Below, one piece after another: positions 12,750-24,929 of a stretch of DNA of 64,000 nucleotides. This stretch comes from Margaritifera margaritifera (taxonomy: Eukaryota; Mollusca; Bivalvia; Unionida; Margaritiferidae). A model generated the notes under the pieces. That model saw only the letters and a program-made list of their open reading frames with translations, did not search any database and was not told where the DNA came from. The translations under genes were made by a program, and so were the position numbers. Position 1 is the stretch's first letter. Each line of letters starts with the position of its first letter. The stretch covers positions 1,488,001 to 1,552,000 of the forward strand of contig JAQPZY010001295.1 of assembly GCA_029931535.1 (NCBI GenBank), read 5' to 3'.

Positions 12750-13453
12750 TTTGTGACTTAGCAAATATTTCTCCCATTCCGCTATATAAATGTTTACATC
12801 AGCTAGAGCAAATGCAAAACAGTTTCGCAACGTTTCGAGCAAAACAAGGTCTTCGTCAGAGAAGAAGCAATTTACATCCACAAAACAAACACTACACACA
12901 AAAGCCAAGATAAATTCTTGATTCCTACATGTTCAATAACAGGGAAATAAATAAACAAAGGATAAAAAATGAAATAAAGAAGACACATTTAATAAACGGT
13001 CTTAAAGCGGGTAAACTACATACTATGTTATCCTGGCATCAATCCAACAAAGTTGTATAACAAAATTCAAAGAAAGGATTATCGTGCTTATCACGTAGAG
13101 AAACAAAGAAAGGATTATCGTGCTTATTACGTAGAGAACCAAAGTATTTGGACCTTATTCCTCCTTTATATAGTTAATATGACAATGGCTTTTACGTATA
13201 TTATTGATCCTTATCTATTCAAGTTAGTATTCTACCATTTCGGGAACGTGACACGATACTGATTGTATCATACCGTTACTTAATATGATTTTAGTAGCTT
13301 CACCTACAGAATCGATACGAAAACCGAAACTTCGCCGGAACAAACTAGTACTTACCAGCACAATCTATCCCTAACTAATGTTATATATTAGCTTGATTCT
13401 AATGGCTATGCCGAGCAGTTTTCAACAGAGGCCAGCCAGTCTTTGAGCTAGCA
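12750..13453 (+). promoter_or_regulatory. Promoter/5' region of alternative exon 1b
   Basis: Duplicate of 10165-10708. It carries the same block order ending at an ATG: the 'agcaaatatttct' block near 12755-12800, 'taccgttacttaatat' near 13272 and 'gccggaacaaactag' near 13336. An internal tandem duplication ('agaaaggattatcgtgctta' twice near 13072-13120) is private to this copy. Confidence 0.6.
13382..13387 (+). promoter_or_regulatory. TATA box of exon 1b
   Basis: TATATA (in TATATATTA) is positioned 72 bp before the exon 1b ATG, matching the TATATAA at 10638. Confidence 0.5.
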
Positions 13454-13508
13454 ATGAATACATGTGTAATTTTTCTTGTCGTCTGCAACTTGTTATATGT
13501 TCGGTCAG
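13454..13508 (+). CDS. Alternative exon 1b: signal peptide of the metalloproteinase
   Basis: ATG plus 17 codons plus one base, ending CAG|GTATGT (phase 1), so it splices in frame to exon 2. It encodes M-N-T-C followed by a hydrophobic valine/leucine core and ends V-R-S, as in exon 1a. The core residues differ substantially from 1a but the length is conserved exactly, which suggests an old duplication kept for signal-peptide function. A long TA/TG repeat begins only 40 bp into the intron. Confidence 0.7.
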
Positions 13509-13545
13509 GTATGTCTTTCCATCTTTCGATCTCATTGACTATTGT

Positions 13546-13548
<3 letters not shown>

Positions 13549-13636
<88 letters not shown>

Positions 13637-13640
13637 CGTG
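13549..13640. repeat. (TA)n(TG)n compound microsatellite
   Basis: About 65 bp of TA followed by about 20 bp of TG, immediately downstream of the exon 1b donor. It creates spurious Ile-Tyr and Cys-Val frames on both strands. Confidence 0.97.
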
Positions 13641-15353
13641 TATGCGTGCATGCATCCATACGTACAGACATATATACATGTATTATATCTGCCCTTTCTG
13701 TTTTTCCCCGTCATAACTAACATATTTTGCTGACTTTTAAATGCTGTTAGAATATACGACTATAAACCTTGACAATAGTATTGAGATTGTACGCATGCTC
13801 CAACTCAAAAGGCAAAGCCAATCCTGAACAAATATTTGCCATTATTAGTAAAGCAAAGGCGAAGTTGAGTCTAGCATAGTAATATTTAAAACGGACTTTC
13901 TCGTGTAATTTGTTATATGTAATTTTTGTCACAATTTATAAAGAATGTTTGCAAATATTTTTGAAAATTATGTATTTAAAATTTTGATAAAAAACTATAT
14001 TAAAATTGCTATGGTAAGTTTCTGAAAAATATAAATATTTCAAAAATTTAAACTATATTAAAATTTGTTTTGTAAATTGTTTAAAACTATATTTTTAAAA
14101 GGTTTGAAAAACTATATTTAAAATTGTTATGGTTAAGTTTTGAAAATTATATAATTAAATTGTTTTAAAAATACATATTTGATTTTTTTTAAAAATAAAA
14201 AATGATGTCAGTGCTATTTTTAATTGTTATTGCAAATGATATTTAGAAAAACTCAATTTTTAATTATATGGTAAGTTTTTATGTTAAAGAATTGGTGATG
14301 ACGACAATAAACAAATGAATGTATTAGAAGGAAAAAGAGTGTTTTTTGTGATTGGTATTAAATGGATGGGGGATAACATTTTTTAAACGTATTGATTATA
14401 CGAAAAATGCAGACATTATTGTATTCAATGTTGGTAATCACATTGAAAATGAGAAAGAACAAGAGTAGGCAAAAATACATGGAATAATAGGGGGTTACTG
14501 TCCTTTCGTTTGAGTATTTTGATTGTACATTTCATTGTAAAAATGAGAAGGGTATCGACAAGGAGGTAACAAAATAGTGTCTTTGAAGGTACATACAAGC
14601 AACTAATTTAATTTTATTGCTCAAAATTGGTGTTTTAGAGTGAATATCGGGCGAAGCTAATTTGAAAATGTTTAAGTGCGTTTAAAATTCGTAAATGTCT
14701 GTATAAATGAAAGAAAACCAATATGTACTAGGAAAATTAAAACATAATTTGAAATGTCTAGAAATATATAAGATGCTTATTTAATGTTTATTTATTAATA
14801 TATTTAACGATAAATTATGTTAATTACAACATTGAATGAAAATATTATTTAATTTAAGATCTTTAAGAACGTATAGATAATAAAGTATTTTATACTAAGC
14901 AACAATTGAAAATACTGAATACATTAAATTTGATTGAATTCTGTGTAAAATGTAATCATTTATGAAATACGAAAGATTTTTGTCAGTTAAACACATTAAA
15001 ATGGTATCTGTTTTTTGTAACAGAATAAAAAATAGCAAATACAATTTCTAATCTGGTGAATCTTAAACAGTTTTTATTTGCCTCTCAAAAAAATATTATC
15101 ACATGCTCTTATTAATTTCTAAACAATGAAATATGTTGATATTAGTTACAATTATATAAAAAATACCGTTTTTATTTGATATTTTTTGAGCATAAGACTT
15201 GTAGCTTGTGGTTGTTTTTTGAAGAAATAAAGATGTCCAAAGAAGATAAGAAGAATTATATTTGATGAAAATGAAATTTATTAATTTTTTTGCATAATGT
15301 GTTATCTTCTTTTAGATTTTACATGTATATACTTTGCGTGTAAAGATATATTT

Positions 15354-15356
<3 letters not shown>
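13641..15356. other. No gene recognised
   Basis: Very AT-rich (poly-A/T runs near 13940-14280). No exon or viral fragment could be supported. Confidence 0.5.

Positions 15357-15426
<70 letters not shown>
15357..15426. repeat. (TA)n microsatellite
   Basis: A 70-bp TA run. Confidence 0.97.
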
Positions 15427-15428
<2 letters not shown>

Positions 15429-15429
15429 A

Positions 15430-15960
15430 ATGGAAGAAATAGAAAAAGGTTTTAATGAAACTGGTCATTTGACAAAGGAAGAAATATTATATAACTTAGT
15501 CTTGTGTTGATTGGGAAAGGTATAAAAAAATGTAAATGATGAAAATACCAATTAAGATTGAACAGATATTTCTTGTTGTAATGAAGCAAATTTTATTTTA
15601 AACACTAATGATCATTGTATTTGCTTCAAATGTGCTAGTCATCATGGATATAAGTACTCAACCGAAGATATTGATAAAAATATTCGTTTATTACATCCCC
15701 ACAAAAAAAACAGGCAACAGCAATAAAGATCGTACAAAAACATGTTGTTGGGTATGAAATTAAAAACAAGGTCAATTTAAACCCAAATGAAAGAGTGAAA
15801 ATGATGAAATCTGTTAAATGCTTTGCAATTTAAAAACAAAAACAAGAATATATTACAACCTAACCAAAGAATAATAAACTTCGATTATATTTTGGAGAAA
15901 TATTTAATCTTTATAACATTAATATTAATATTCCTGTGAAAAAAATTAATAATATTACAA
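15430..15960 (+). pseudogene. Coding-like remnant, probably Polinton
   Basis: Short stretches read like protein on +, each ended by stops: a lysine/glutamate-rich start at 15430, then a Cys/His-bearing piece around 15565-15690 (C-C...C-x-C-x-x-C...H-H), then a fragment near 15850-15900. Their family is not recognised. I assign them to the same decayed element as the fibre and polymerase fragments downstream on strand, position and AT content alone. Confidence 0.3.
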
Positions 15961-16087
15961 AAATCCACTAGAATCAAGTATGATTTATTATGGAGTGAAA
16001 CTGAACCACAAACTTTAAGTTCAGAGCTCTAACGTTAATACAAACGTTTGTTTTTGTTTTGGGGGAGAGGGGATGTTTTAATAGCAT

Positions 16088-16354
16088 TTAGAAATCAATG
16101 CAACAAACAGCGTGTCCGTGCAACTTATCATTATCATAAGTAATTTCAATTTCTATAGATGCTTCTAACTGACACAGTTCTTGTCTGGTCAATAAAATAT
16201 TATCCACTCCATTTTTTAAAACAATAATCAGTATAATTGTATGATCCTTATTAATGGATCTTGACATAGACTGACAACAATATTGTATACTCTCGTAAAT
16301 ATGGGTGATACAACATATCAACTTTACAAGTCCCACACGCAGACCATGAAACAT
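16088..16354 (-). CDS. Hypothetical 88-residue frame, possible Polinton accessory gene
   Basis: An uninterrupted 88-codon frame on the minus strand, next to the tail-fibre fragment. It is predicted to be mainly beta and mixed hydrophobic, with an acidic C-terminal part rich in E-I and D-N-D. No motif is recognised. Composition is more protein-like than the + strand here. It could be a preserved piece of a capsid-accessory gene or chance. Confidence 0.3.
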   Translation of the reverse strand: MFHGLRVGLVKLICCITHIYESIQYCCQSMSRSINKDHTIILIIVLKNGVDNILLTRQELCQLEASIEIEITYDNDKLHGHAVCCIDF

Positions 16355-16421
16355 TCAACAGAAAATAGTTCGACATAAGACTAGTGAAAAATCATCAACA
16401 TAATCAAGGCACTTATGTTAA

Positions 16422-16581
16422 AAAAACTGGTGATTTAATGAAATGAAACTTATTATTAGGTAATAATTCTATTTTACAGGTTAAGGATCCTGTTAATGAT
16501 TCCGGTTGTGCTAATAAAAAATATGTTGATGATAGATTGAAAAATATTCCGGCTGCAACCATCCCAGAAAATATAATGTAG
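16422..16581 (+). pseudogene. Tail-fibre-like protein fragment
   Basis: Contains V-K-D-P-V-N-D-S-G-C-A-N-K-K-Y-V-D-D, a close match to the repeat unit of phage and Polinton-type fibre proteins (xxPxxDxDAAxKxYVD). An in-frame TGA precedes it at about 16449 and a TAG ends it at 16579. The same motif class recurs at 55642. It marks the structural-gene end of a decayed element whose polymerase fragment follows on the same strand. Confidence 0.6.
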
Positions 16582-16589
16582 TATCATCA

Positions 16590-18201
16590 ATTTTCGTGGT
16601 TTTCGTTGTTGCCAAGAACAACGAATTTAAATACCCAACAAAAACTTAGCCACGTATGATGATAGAGTCACCCCCCCCCCCGCCTCATTTTCTTATTATG
16701 TGTCGTTCCTAGAGATTAAGGAACCTACTAGTATTTCATACATCAACATCAATACTGTAATTTGGAAATAAAATATTAGCTTTAACACGTGTTTGTTTTA
16801 TTTTAAACCTTTGAAAAAAGAATTATAAAGCATTTTTCATTGTTTCAATGCACACGTGTCGAGAAGATATCCGATAGCTGTAATTTCCACTCACTGCCTT
16901 AAATCGATATGCGAGATAGGTAAGGATATAGAGAAACGAGAAAAACCATAGGTATTCAAACACTAGTAATGTTGAAAATGAAAGAAAGAATAATGCAAAC
17001 TAATAGAATATGAAAATTAAATTAAATACTTGTTCAAATCGATTCTTCATTCGAATACAACTGTTGTTAAACAATTTGAATCCTCCTGAAACAACAATTC
17101 ATTTTATCCATGCATCCAAAAGAACAACAAGCCTGTAAAATAGTAGAACTACTGTTTTGAAGCACTATTATTAATGAAACACTACGTATATACACTAATT
17201 ACAGCAGAGTATTAAAGCACACACTTCACTGATTTTTGGACAAAAGCACTGTATCAACATCGTGTCAATCAATTCTCAATGTACACACAAATGCTTGTCA
17301 GGTAAATAATATCCAAATTGCAGAATTAAACAAGTCCAGCTTTCTCCAAACCACTGATAATTAGGTCACATATTCACTCATTGTCGCGTGTGTTGCAATT
17401 ATCCATTCAGCCCGAATTGGCTTGATTACTGAGGTTGCAATCAATGATCGTCACCAGTAGCCGCTTCCTTTTTTTAGTGATGGCCTCCATGACCTGTTTA
17501 GCATACCAGTTATGGAAGGGTGGTTTTAATTATTTCCGTGTACTCTTTATTTATTTTCAAGTCTAGTGGTTGAGCTGGTCTGTACACGAGGCAGGCACAA
17601 AGAAACGCGTGATTCCACTGTCTTTCAATTTAGTTCACATCTTCTCACATTGATGGGCTCTAGACACATCAAATATTGCCACTGTCTGCTGATTGCATTG
17701 AGCAAAGGGCAGCCGGTCACGTGTTTTGTTCCCTTTATGGATAGTGTTTTAAGTTAGAGATTATACAGGTTACTTTAATAACCGATTGACTTAGTGTTGA
17801 AGTCTGTGTCGGCGTCCATTGATGTTATTCACTTGGACAAAAACATGGTGTCAGTATTGAACTTGTCAGGTTTTTTATTTGTGCTCATATATGTGAAAGT
17901 ATTGTTAAAAACATTCAAGTGTCCACCGTTTGCGTCGGCAGAGTTATATTCTTTTGTATTCTTTATTTTGGGTATTTGTAGAGGTTAAACAACAAAAATA
18001 AACACTTATTAATATGCAAACTTTGACAGGCAAAACGACGAATTTAAGTATCCACGAAAATGTCTTTTTTATACAAAATCACGAATAACGAGCCCCACGA
18101 AAATAAATGATACTTCAGTAAATAATGTATTTGAAATCGTTGCTAATTACCAATAAATGAATCTGATGATGATTGTAAGGGTATAATAGATGTGATATTC
18201 T
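16590..18201. other. No gene recognised
   Basis: AT-rich sequence with a C-run near 16671. Small open frames at 17566-17757 and 17794-17988 have no motif or splice context. I see nothing to annotate. Confidence 0.4.
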
Positions 18202-18441
18202 TTGCATGATCATCAAGACCAGAAATTACATAAATGTTTTAATCCGAATTATTACAAATATGAAGGAATAAAGGATAATATCGTATTTTTAACTATATTA
18301 TTTACAGCTGTTACTGAGGCAATAGTTTCATGTGGTGAAAGCATGATAGGTTATTTTGCTTATAAATCTGTTCTAATAATGGTAGAAAGTAATGTACTAG
18401 ATAGTTATCTGGTGCATATAGTGACTTCTAAAATACAATAA
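18202..18441 (+). pseudogene. Polinton remnant upstream of DNA polymerase
   Basis: A 79-codon frame directly upstream of, and on the same strand as, PolB fragment A. It begins H-D-H-Q-D-Q and continues with aromatic and lysine-rich segments. It probably derives from the variable N-terminal extension that precedes the polymerase in Polintons. This is assigned by position only. Confidence 0.35.
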
Positions 18442-18499
18442 AATACTTTGCAAATAGGATTTTTAGATGAGTTGTTTATAAAATTTTAAAAATTCAATT

Positions 18500-20040
18500 C
18501 AAAATATCAAAATATCAACCAGTTAAAGATGAAAGTTTTAGTGAATTGTATTTAACAAAAGCAGATAAAAAGGATGTATTAATATACAAAATAAAGCTAA
18601 TGAGGTGTATGTGTGGAGTGTATTAGCTAAATTACATCCAAGAAAACGTGATGCTGAACGCGTAACAAAATATGAGGATTATGATAATGAATCAAATTGC
18701 ACTAATATTGAATTTCCTGTCACATTATATTATATTTCTAAATTTGCAAAATGAAATAATGAAATATTTATAACTCTTTTGGATGGGATAATGGCTTACA
18801 TCCACTATGACTATCAAATGAAAAAAGATATGATTGACTTATTGTTAATATCATATGTTGAAAAACAACATTACGTAATAATCAAAAATATGTTTAGATT
18901 AGTTTGCAATAGTAATATGCATCATGACAAAAAAACGTCAATGTAGAAGGTGTTTACATATTTTTTGTAGAGAAGAACATTTAAATAAACATCTTTGTAA
19001 TTGTGATGGAATTGATTCATCAGGTCAAATAAAAGGATTACCAACAAATGATAAAAATATTTTTAAATTCAAAACTCATAAAAATAAATTTAAAGTTCTT
19101 TTTGTAATATATGGTGATTTTGAAACATTGAATGTTCCAGTTTATATTCAAAAAGATGAATTTGCAAAACAAGTAACAGAACAGTGAAGTTATGAATTGA
19201 AAATTATATAGAGCTTGAGATCAAAATGAAATTGTTGATAAACCCATTTTAGATAGTTTACACGATAAACAATAATTAATTCGTCATATTTTTAAAAATC
19301 CAACTAAAATTAAAATCGCAGAAGAAGATAAAATAACTTTAAAAATGCAATTCACTGTCATATATCTGAAGACAAATCTAATTGTTAACGATAAATTTAG
19401 AGACTATTTTCATATTATTAGAGACTATAGACGTGCAGCACATACTAAATGTAATTTACAACTTAAGCTATCTCCATATAAAAGTAATGTTTCATATTTT
19501 AAGAGGTTATGATGGTCGTTTAATAATGGGTAGTATTTATAAAGCTAAATAAAGCAAAACAATTTACTGATGATGATAACTTGATTTATTACTAAAAAGG
19601 TGTATATTCTTATGAATATACTGAGAGTTATGAAATATTTTAAGAAACTGAATGACCACCAAAAGAAAATTTTGTGTTCATGATTTAAACAAGAACATGT
19701 AACTTATGAACAATATAATCATGCTAAAATGTATGGAATACTTTTAATATTAAAAATATGAGTAAATACCATCTTTTATAACTAAAATATGATGCATTAT
19801 GTTTAGTAGATATATTTGAACATTTTAAAGAAATAACATTCAAACATCATAAATTAGATGCTGCTGACTGCTTTTCTTTGTCAGGAATGTCATAGGATGC
19901 ATTATTAAATTTAACAAAAGACGAATTAGAATTATTATACGGATATTAATATGCAATTATTAATTGAAACATGATTCCATGGTTGAATATATGGACCAAT
20001 TTCAATTTCTTCCGATACTAACAACTGCTTGATGAAACAA
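18500..20040 (+). pseudogene. Protein-primed DNA polymerase B, N-terminal part (copy A)
   Basis: This is the Polinton/Maverick pPolB, which replicates the element by protein priming. In order: V-Y-V-W-S-V-L-A-K-L-H-P near 18605; a zinc-ribbon-like segment C-x2-C-x10-H-x3-H-L-C-x-C at 18942-19005; Exo I with Y-G-D-F-E-T at 19104-19127; the R-A-A-H-x-K-C-N box near 19435; Exo II region R-G-Y-D-G-R at 19502-19519; then the Y-D-A-L-C-L-V-D-I-F block near 19785. At least three frameshifts and many stops are present. It stops near the I-E-x-G-x-x-G-G region, before the polymerase palm. About 530 bp downstream lies host exon 2. Confidence 0.85.
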
Positions 20041-20277
20041 ACATGCGTGAGTAGTGTTTTACCTTAAGGGTAACGCAAACTATCTTGCAAGTCAGACTTA
20101 TTCAGTTACTAGTTGTACATGTAGGCTTTTTTATCTAAAAATCAATGAATTTTTTTTTCGACTTTGTTTATGTTTTCATTGTTGTTTTAGTAAAATTTAT
20201 TTAAATGCACTGTTGTATGCTTGATTATTGAAATAAAGGATTATTATTTTTACTATTATTATTATTAGTATTATAAA

Positions 20278-20350
<73 letters not shown>
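20278..20350. repeat. (TTA)n microsatellite
   Basis: About 70 bp of TTA units, between PolB copy A and exon 2. Confidence 0.95.
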
Positions 20351-20566
20351 CAGTTAGGAAAATTATTTGAATTATTAGGAACACTACTGATAATTGCACT
20401 TGGTTGTCCAAAATGCGAATAGTTTACAATTAATTTATTAATTTATTCTTGTATCGTCTAATAGTAACTCAAAGAAAGCCGAGTACTCAATTTCGTTCCT
20501 TCGTTTGTTCCTTGCTTGTTAGTTCACTTTGCATTCTCATCCTTTGTCTTATCTCCGTTTTGCCAG

Positions 20567-20811
20567 CTCCTACCGATTCGGAAATGGCCTGGCTGAAAGA
20601 TGTGACAACACGTTTCGATACAGACAAACGGACACTTAGTGACCTTGACCTCCCTGATGAGTTGACCTTTCACCTTAGTCGCAGGTCACATGATCTGACC
20701 TTAAAATTGAAGAGGAATCATGGGATTGATTCAAACGCTGACGTCTATGTTGTGCGAAAATTGAAAGACGGTCGATCACTTCTGGAGAAAACAAGAAATT
20801 TGGAAAAGGAG
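20567..20811 (+). CDS. Exon 2: propeptide of M12B metalloproteinase
   Basis: The acceptor is a long pyrimidine tract ending TTTTGCCAG and the donor is GAG|GTAAGC. The exon is 245 nt, entering in phase 1 and leaving in phase 0. It encodes A-P-T-D-S-E..., then a typical reprolysin propeptide segment: L-P-D-E-L-T-F-H-L followed by D-L-T-L-K-L-K-R-N, V-Y-V-V-R-K-L. In the family this region folds against and inhibits the catalytic domain. An open frame continues 118 bp upstream from a TTG, but that part is the translated polypyrimidine tract and is not exon. The exon sits between two Polinton PolB fragments. Confidence 0.88.
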
Positions 20812-21879
20812 GTAAGCTTTCAATGGATTGCAACAAAAAAGTTTTGCTCTATTAACTGCTGCCTTCTTAAAGGTAGATCCTTGATGGCAACATACATATT
20901 GTGCTTTTAAAACACTTGTAAAATTTATTAAAACAGTCCGATGACAGGGTGTATAAGAAAGTAGGTTTTTTAAACACACGTCGTTCGGATTTATTAAAAC
21001 AATTGCATAATGTCTTAAACACAAGGGGTTAAGATATATAAAATACTTGTGAAATGAACTCTAGGTCTATACTATCGTGCTATTAAAATGTTTTGCTGAG
21101 AAAAAATGATCAAAGTGAGATAAAATTTGTAGTATGAGTTACTTTTTTGTAACTGTACATGCATACAAAGTTACAAAATAAGATAAAAATTAACAAATAT
21201 ATATCTCTATATATACAAAAGGTTTGCATCAATGAACAAAATACTAACAATTAAGATGTATCTTTATGCTGTGGAATCGATCTTAAATACTCCACAACAA
21301 AGTCCACATAGACCAATAGACCATAAAAATACAGTTTGGATACGTACCCAAGCGGGTATAATAGACTCCCTATGAAAACTGAAGAAATAAGCAAATCTAA
21401 AAAGGAATAGGATATATCTATAAATATTTATGAAATACTGGGTACGATAGTGTGATATGGAGAAGAACGACACTAAAGCTCACAGAATAACACTGCAGAG
21501 AAAGACATGTTGACGTGTTGATCATAATCAATTCGTGTGATCCCAAAAAGTACATATACAAAAGGTTCCGTTGCGTTTAAAAAAGATTATTGCCGTTAGT
21601 ATCGATCCAAACTAATAAACACAACAAAACAATGTTCATATATAAACATGCTTTATTTGGTTCAATACAACAGAAATGTCATCACAACACAAAAGACTAT
21701 GTTATAATGTAGACAACTCAATATGTGTAATACCAGAAAAGTGGTCAGTTTTAAAATTAAAATAATTCTCAGAAGCAAATAAAATACACATAAAGTGATT
21801 GTATTAATGTGTTTTAAAGGTGACTGTGCACGATAGCAAAAACTACTGTACAATGAATTAAGACCTAAACCTAAAACAA
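20812..21879. other. Start of intron 2, no gene recognised
   Basis: AT-rich intronic sequence between exon 2 and the first recognisable bases of PolB copy B. Minus-strand frames at 20776-21024, 21264-21473 and 21662-21853 have no supporting motif. Confidence 0.4.
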
Positions 21880-23830
21880 CTTATGGTTTTCATGGAGAGT
21901 GATGAAATATATTACAATTTAACTAGCATTTGCAATATCCGTGATAACAAAATAAATATTAAACATGACAAAGTTCGTACCCATGATCACTTGAAATGAA
22001 TGTATATAGGCCTTGTTCATAACGATTGCAACTGAATTATAAATATCGAAAACTCATCCCTTTGTTCATTCATAATCTCTAGCGATATGATTCACATCTC
22101 TTTGTCTCAACTTCCATACCCCAACTTTAATATACCTAACACTGATTTGAAGTAAATATGAATTAGCAATGACTTTGAAAGTGACACGTTCATTAAGGAT
22201 GAAAAAGAATATTGTACAACATATGATTCATTCGTAGATAACTATAGATTTATGAGTCAGTCCATTTTACAATTGGCTAAGAATTAATCGACACAAAATT
22301 TGTCGAAACATTAAAAAAAAAATGTAACATACGGATGTGATGTGATGTTGCACTTCAGCCTTAAGCCAATAGGAGATCTATAGGGCTATTATGTGAAAAG
22401 ATATACTTTGTTATGTGACACCTTCGACAAATTTAGAAATGTATGCATGAAATACTGCAAACGTGAGGTAGAACATTATTACACTATTACACATTATTAT
22501 GAAACATTTGACACAAGGACTCAGCATATTAATACACACACCCCATGGTAGTTTAAAGATATCATGTGTTAAACTTGAATTATGAACTAATTATGATATG
22601 CACATGATGATTGAAAGTGGGACCAGTGGAGGATTTATCACATATATATGCAAACACAAAATACGAATTTCATGCAGATTAAAACTGAACATTTAATAAT
22701 GAGGGTTATAACGATAAGACAATGCAAAAATCTTTCATTAAATATGCACCATAATTTAATAACCTCTATGACTTGGCCATGAGCGAACATCTGCCGGTAA
22801 AAACTTCAGATGGGCAAATGATACACAAAATAAATGGTTTAAAGAAAATCTGTTCCAAATAGAAGATATCAGTGATACAGGTTGCATACCTGAATTGAAG
22901 TTGCATATAACAACAAATCTGCACGACTTCTTAAAAGACTACAACTTTCACCTGAAAACGTGTTCCTGCTGGAACTAATTAATCTCCAATGCAAAATAAA
23001 TAGATGCATTATTACAAGTGCAAAAAACCAACTGGTCCTAAGTTGCTGACTACACTGAAAAACAAAAACAAGTATGGCATATATTACAGAAACCTGAAAC
23101 TATGCACGCACTTAGATTTCAAAATTAGCGAAATACACATATTTGCATTGTTTGAACAACAACCTTCGACGGAATCATACATTGAACTAAATAAGATTTT
23201 GAGACAAGAAGCTACAAATTAATTAAAGGAAGACTTCTTCAAATTAAAGAATAATGATGTACTTGGCAAACAGATGGAAAAGATTAAAAACAATTATTCA
23301 AGACAACTTGATGTTAGTCAATATACAAAACAAAATGATCAGACAAAACAAACCTATATATAATGGATTTTCAATACACGGACGATCCAAATGGTTGATA
23401 TGTGATTTATACTACAAAATGTTAAAACCCCGTTACGGAGAACATTTGAAACTTTTCATGACTGATACAGACTCTTTTCAAATCTATTTCGACACAGAAA
23501 GTTGTACACAGGCATGAAGGATGACATTAAGTTCCGTGATACTAGTGACTATTCTATGGACAACATATATCGCATCCGTCAAAGGCTTTTTGGATTATTT
23601 AAAGATAAAATAAATGGTACACTGTATTCATGCGTGACTGTTAACGATGAAAGAGATATTTTGCGTGTTTATACAGATTTGAAAATTCGAGATGTACAGT
23701 CATTGCTTATTGAAGTTCGTGCAAACATGATATGTACGCTATCACAATTAATAAAGTGGCATTAAATTCTTTCGATGATAAACGTTATGTATTGGATAAC
23801 ATAAGCACATTACCTCCTTACGGGCACATT
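21880..23830 (+). pseudogene. Protein-primed DNA polymerase B, C-terminal two-thirds (copy B)
   Basis: Starts at a C-N-I...K-V-R-T-H-D-H box (21920-21990), continues with G-L-V-H-N-D-C-N, an Exo II region R-Y-D-S-H-L and Y-R-F-M-S-Q-S (about 22245). Pol A follows as N-N-L-Y-D-L-A-M-S near 22762, then Y-Y-R-N-L-K and F-F-K-L-K-N-N near 23235. Pol C is the catalytic D-T-D-S at about 23463-23474. The C-terminal block N-K-V-A-L-N-S-F-D-D-K-R-Y lies near 23755. Several frameshifts and stops are present. It overlaps copy A by about 200 codons, so it is a second copy and not its continuation. The N-terminus is missing. Confidence 0.88.
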
Positions 23831-23929
23831 AGCAGCTTGTATTGAAAAAGTAACTCGAGTCTCATTTAAAGTTTGCTTTTGTTGTTGTTTTGCCTTAATG
23901 TGTCAAGTATCTCTCCTTTCATTTCTTCT

Positions 23930-24270
23930 GGAATAGGATGGTTATCTTCATACATAGCTACCTTTGCTTTGTTATCTTTTCTATATAAGACGAGCAAAAC
24001 AATAATAGTTACTATATAGCCTTTGATTACAGATTATATGTTTGAACGATCACCCATATTGATATTTCAAAATGTCTGCCACTAAACGCTGGTATTGTTA
24101 GATTATTTGGCTTCATTTTTACGTATTCAAGATTCTTACGGTTATCAATTACAGACACATTGTTGGTTCTTTGGTACATATCAAACATTAACTCTAACCA
24201 CTAATCTAGCTTATCTTCAGGATATATCACGATAACCTTTTTATCTTTGAGTATCTTCTTTCTATCATAC
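23930..24270 (-). pseudogene. Polinton packaging ATPase, C-terminal part
   Basis: FtsK/HerA-superfamily ATPase that pumps DNA into the capsid. Read on the minus strand, a Y-P-E-D-K-L-D segment and a degenerate Walker B stretch are followed by A-F-S-G-R-H-F-E-I-S-I-W-V-I-V-Q, the G-R-H...Q sensor region of the family. The Walker A half is missing, and the fragment lies directly beside a capsid N-terminal fragment on the same strand. Stops and frameshifts are present. Confidence 0.7.
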
Positions 24271-24329
24271 GTCTTGTTGCACATAAATGTTGTTCATTGA
24301 TATCTATGTCATTGACACATGCACAATAA

Positions 24330-24900
24330 ACAGTACAGCTTCTGTACCAGTATTTTGCACATTACCAGCACCTGAGCGTAGCTTTATCAAGTTTTGATTC
24401 ATTATATTTTCTTCAATTTTGTTTGTTCTAACATAAAAACGTAACCACAAATCTTTGGATGCCCTGAAAATATTGTAGTCATTTAACTTGAAAACATAAT
24501 CGCTTCAGTAGGATGTGATAATGTCTTTCATAAGCATTCTACCCAAATTGTTTAAAACGGCATTGTTAGCATCTCTTTTCATCTTGATATCAATCAAAAC
24601 GAATACACTTCCAGGTAGAATCAATATATTTGGACTTAGCTTTCGAGTTGCTATGTATAAAGATGGATCTGTTTTGATGCTGCTAAGTGTATATGTGACA
24701 CAATTATGTGCTGCATTTAGTAATTTAAATTCTAGGGGTTTATTTGCCTGTTTTAGTAGAAATTATGTATTTACTGTATGTAGACATCTTCGCCATTTAT
24801 ATACTAAGTTTGTACGCTACATACAGATTAACATTCATCACAAGTGTGCCGCAAATGTATTTATATTTTGTCTGACTATCAGAGATTCACAAAAATCGTT
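24330..24900 (-). pseudogene. Polinton major capsid protein, N-terminal fragment
   Basis: On the minus strand, a beta-rich stretch leads into N-N-A-V-L-N-N-L-G-R-M-L-M-K. It aligns with the N-N-L-G-R/K segment of the capsid genes at 48678 and 57309, and is followed by F-R-A-S-K-D-L-W and R-S-G-A-G-N. Only the first jelly-roll region is present before the sequence breaks into ATPase. One in-frame TGA is visible. The 136-codon + strand frame over the same interval is its antisense shadow. Confidence 0.65.
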
Positions 24901-24929
24901 CACTTTAGGCTGCTTTTGCATTTAAAGTT

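Noticed and set aside
20449..20566. N-terminal extension with a very hydrophobic, signal-anchor-like segment in front of exon 2
   Set aside because: It starts at TTG, and the hydrophobic run is the translation of the C/T-rich tract that ends in the exon 2 acceptor TTTTGCCAG. Exons 1a and 1b supply proper signal peptides in the correct phase.
18500..23830. A single polymerase gene interrupted by host exon 2
   Set aside because: The two fragments overlap by about 200 codons (both contain the A/V-H-x-x-C-N box, the Exo II region and the I-E-x-G region), so they are separate copies.
24515..24925. 136-codon + strand frame
   Set aside because: Antisense to the capsid fragment carrying N-N-L-G-R. 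Composition is cysteine/phenylalanine-rich as in shadows.
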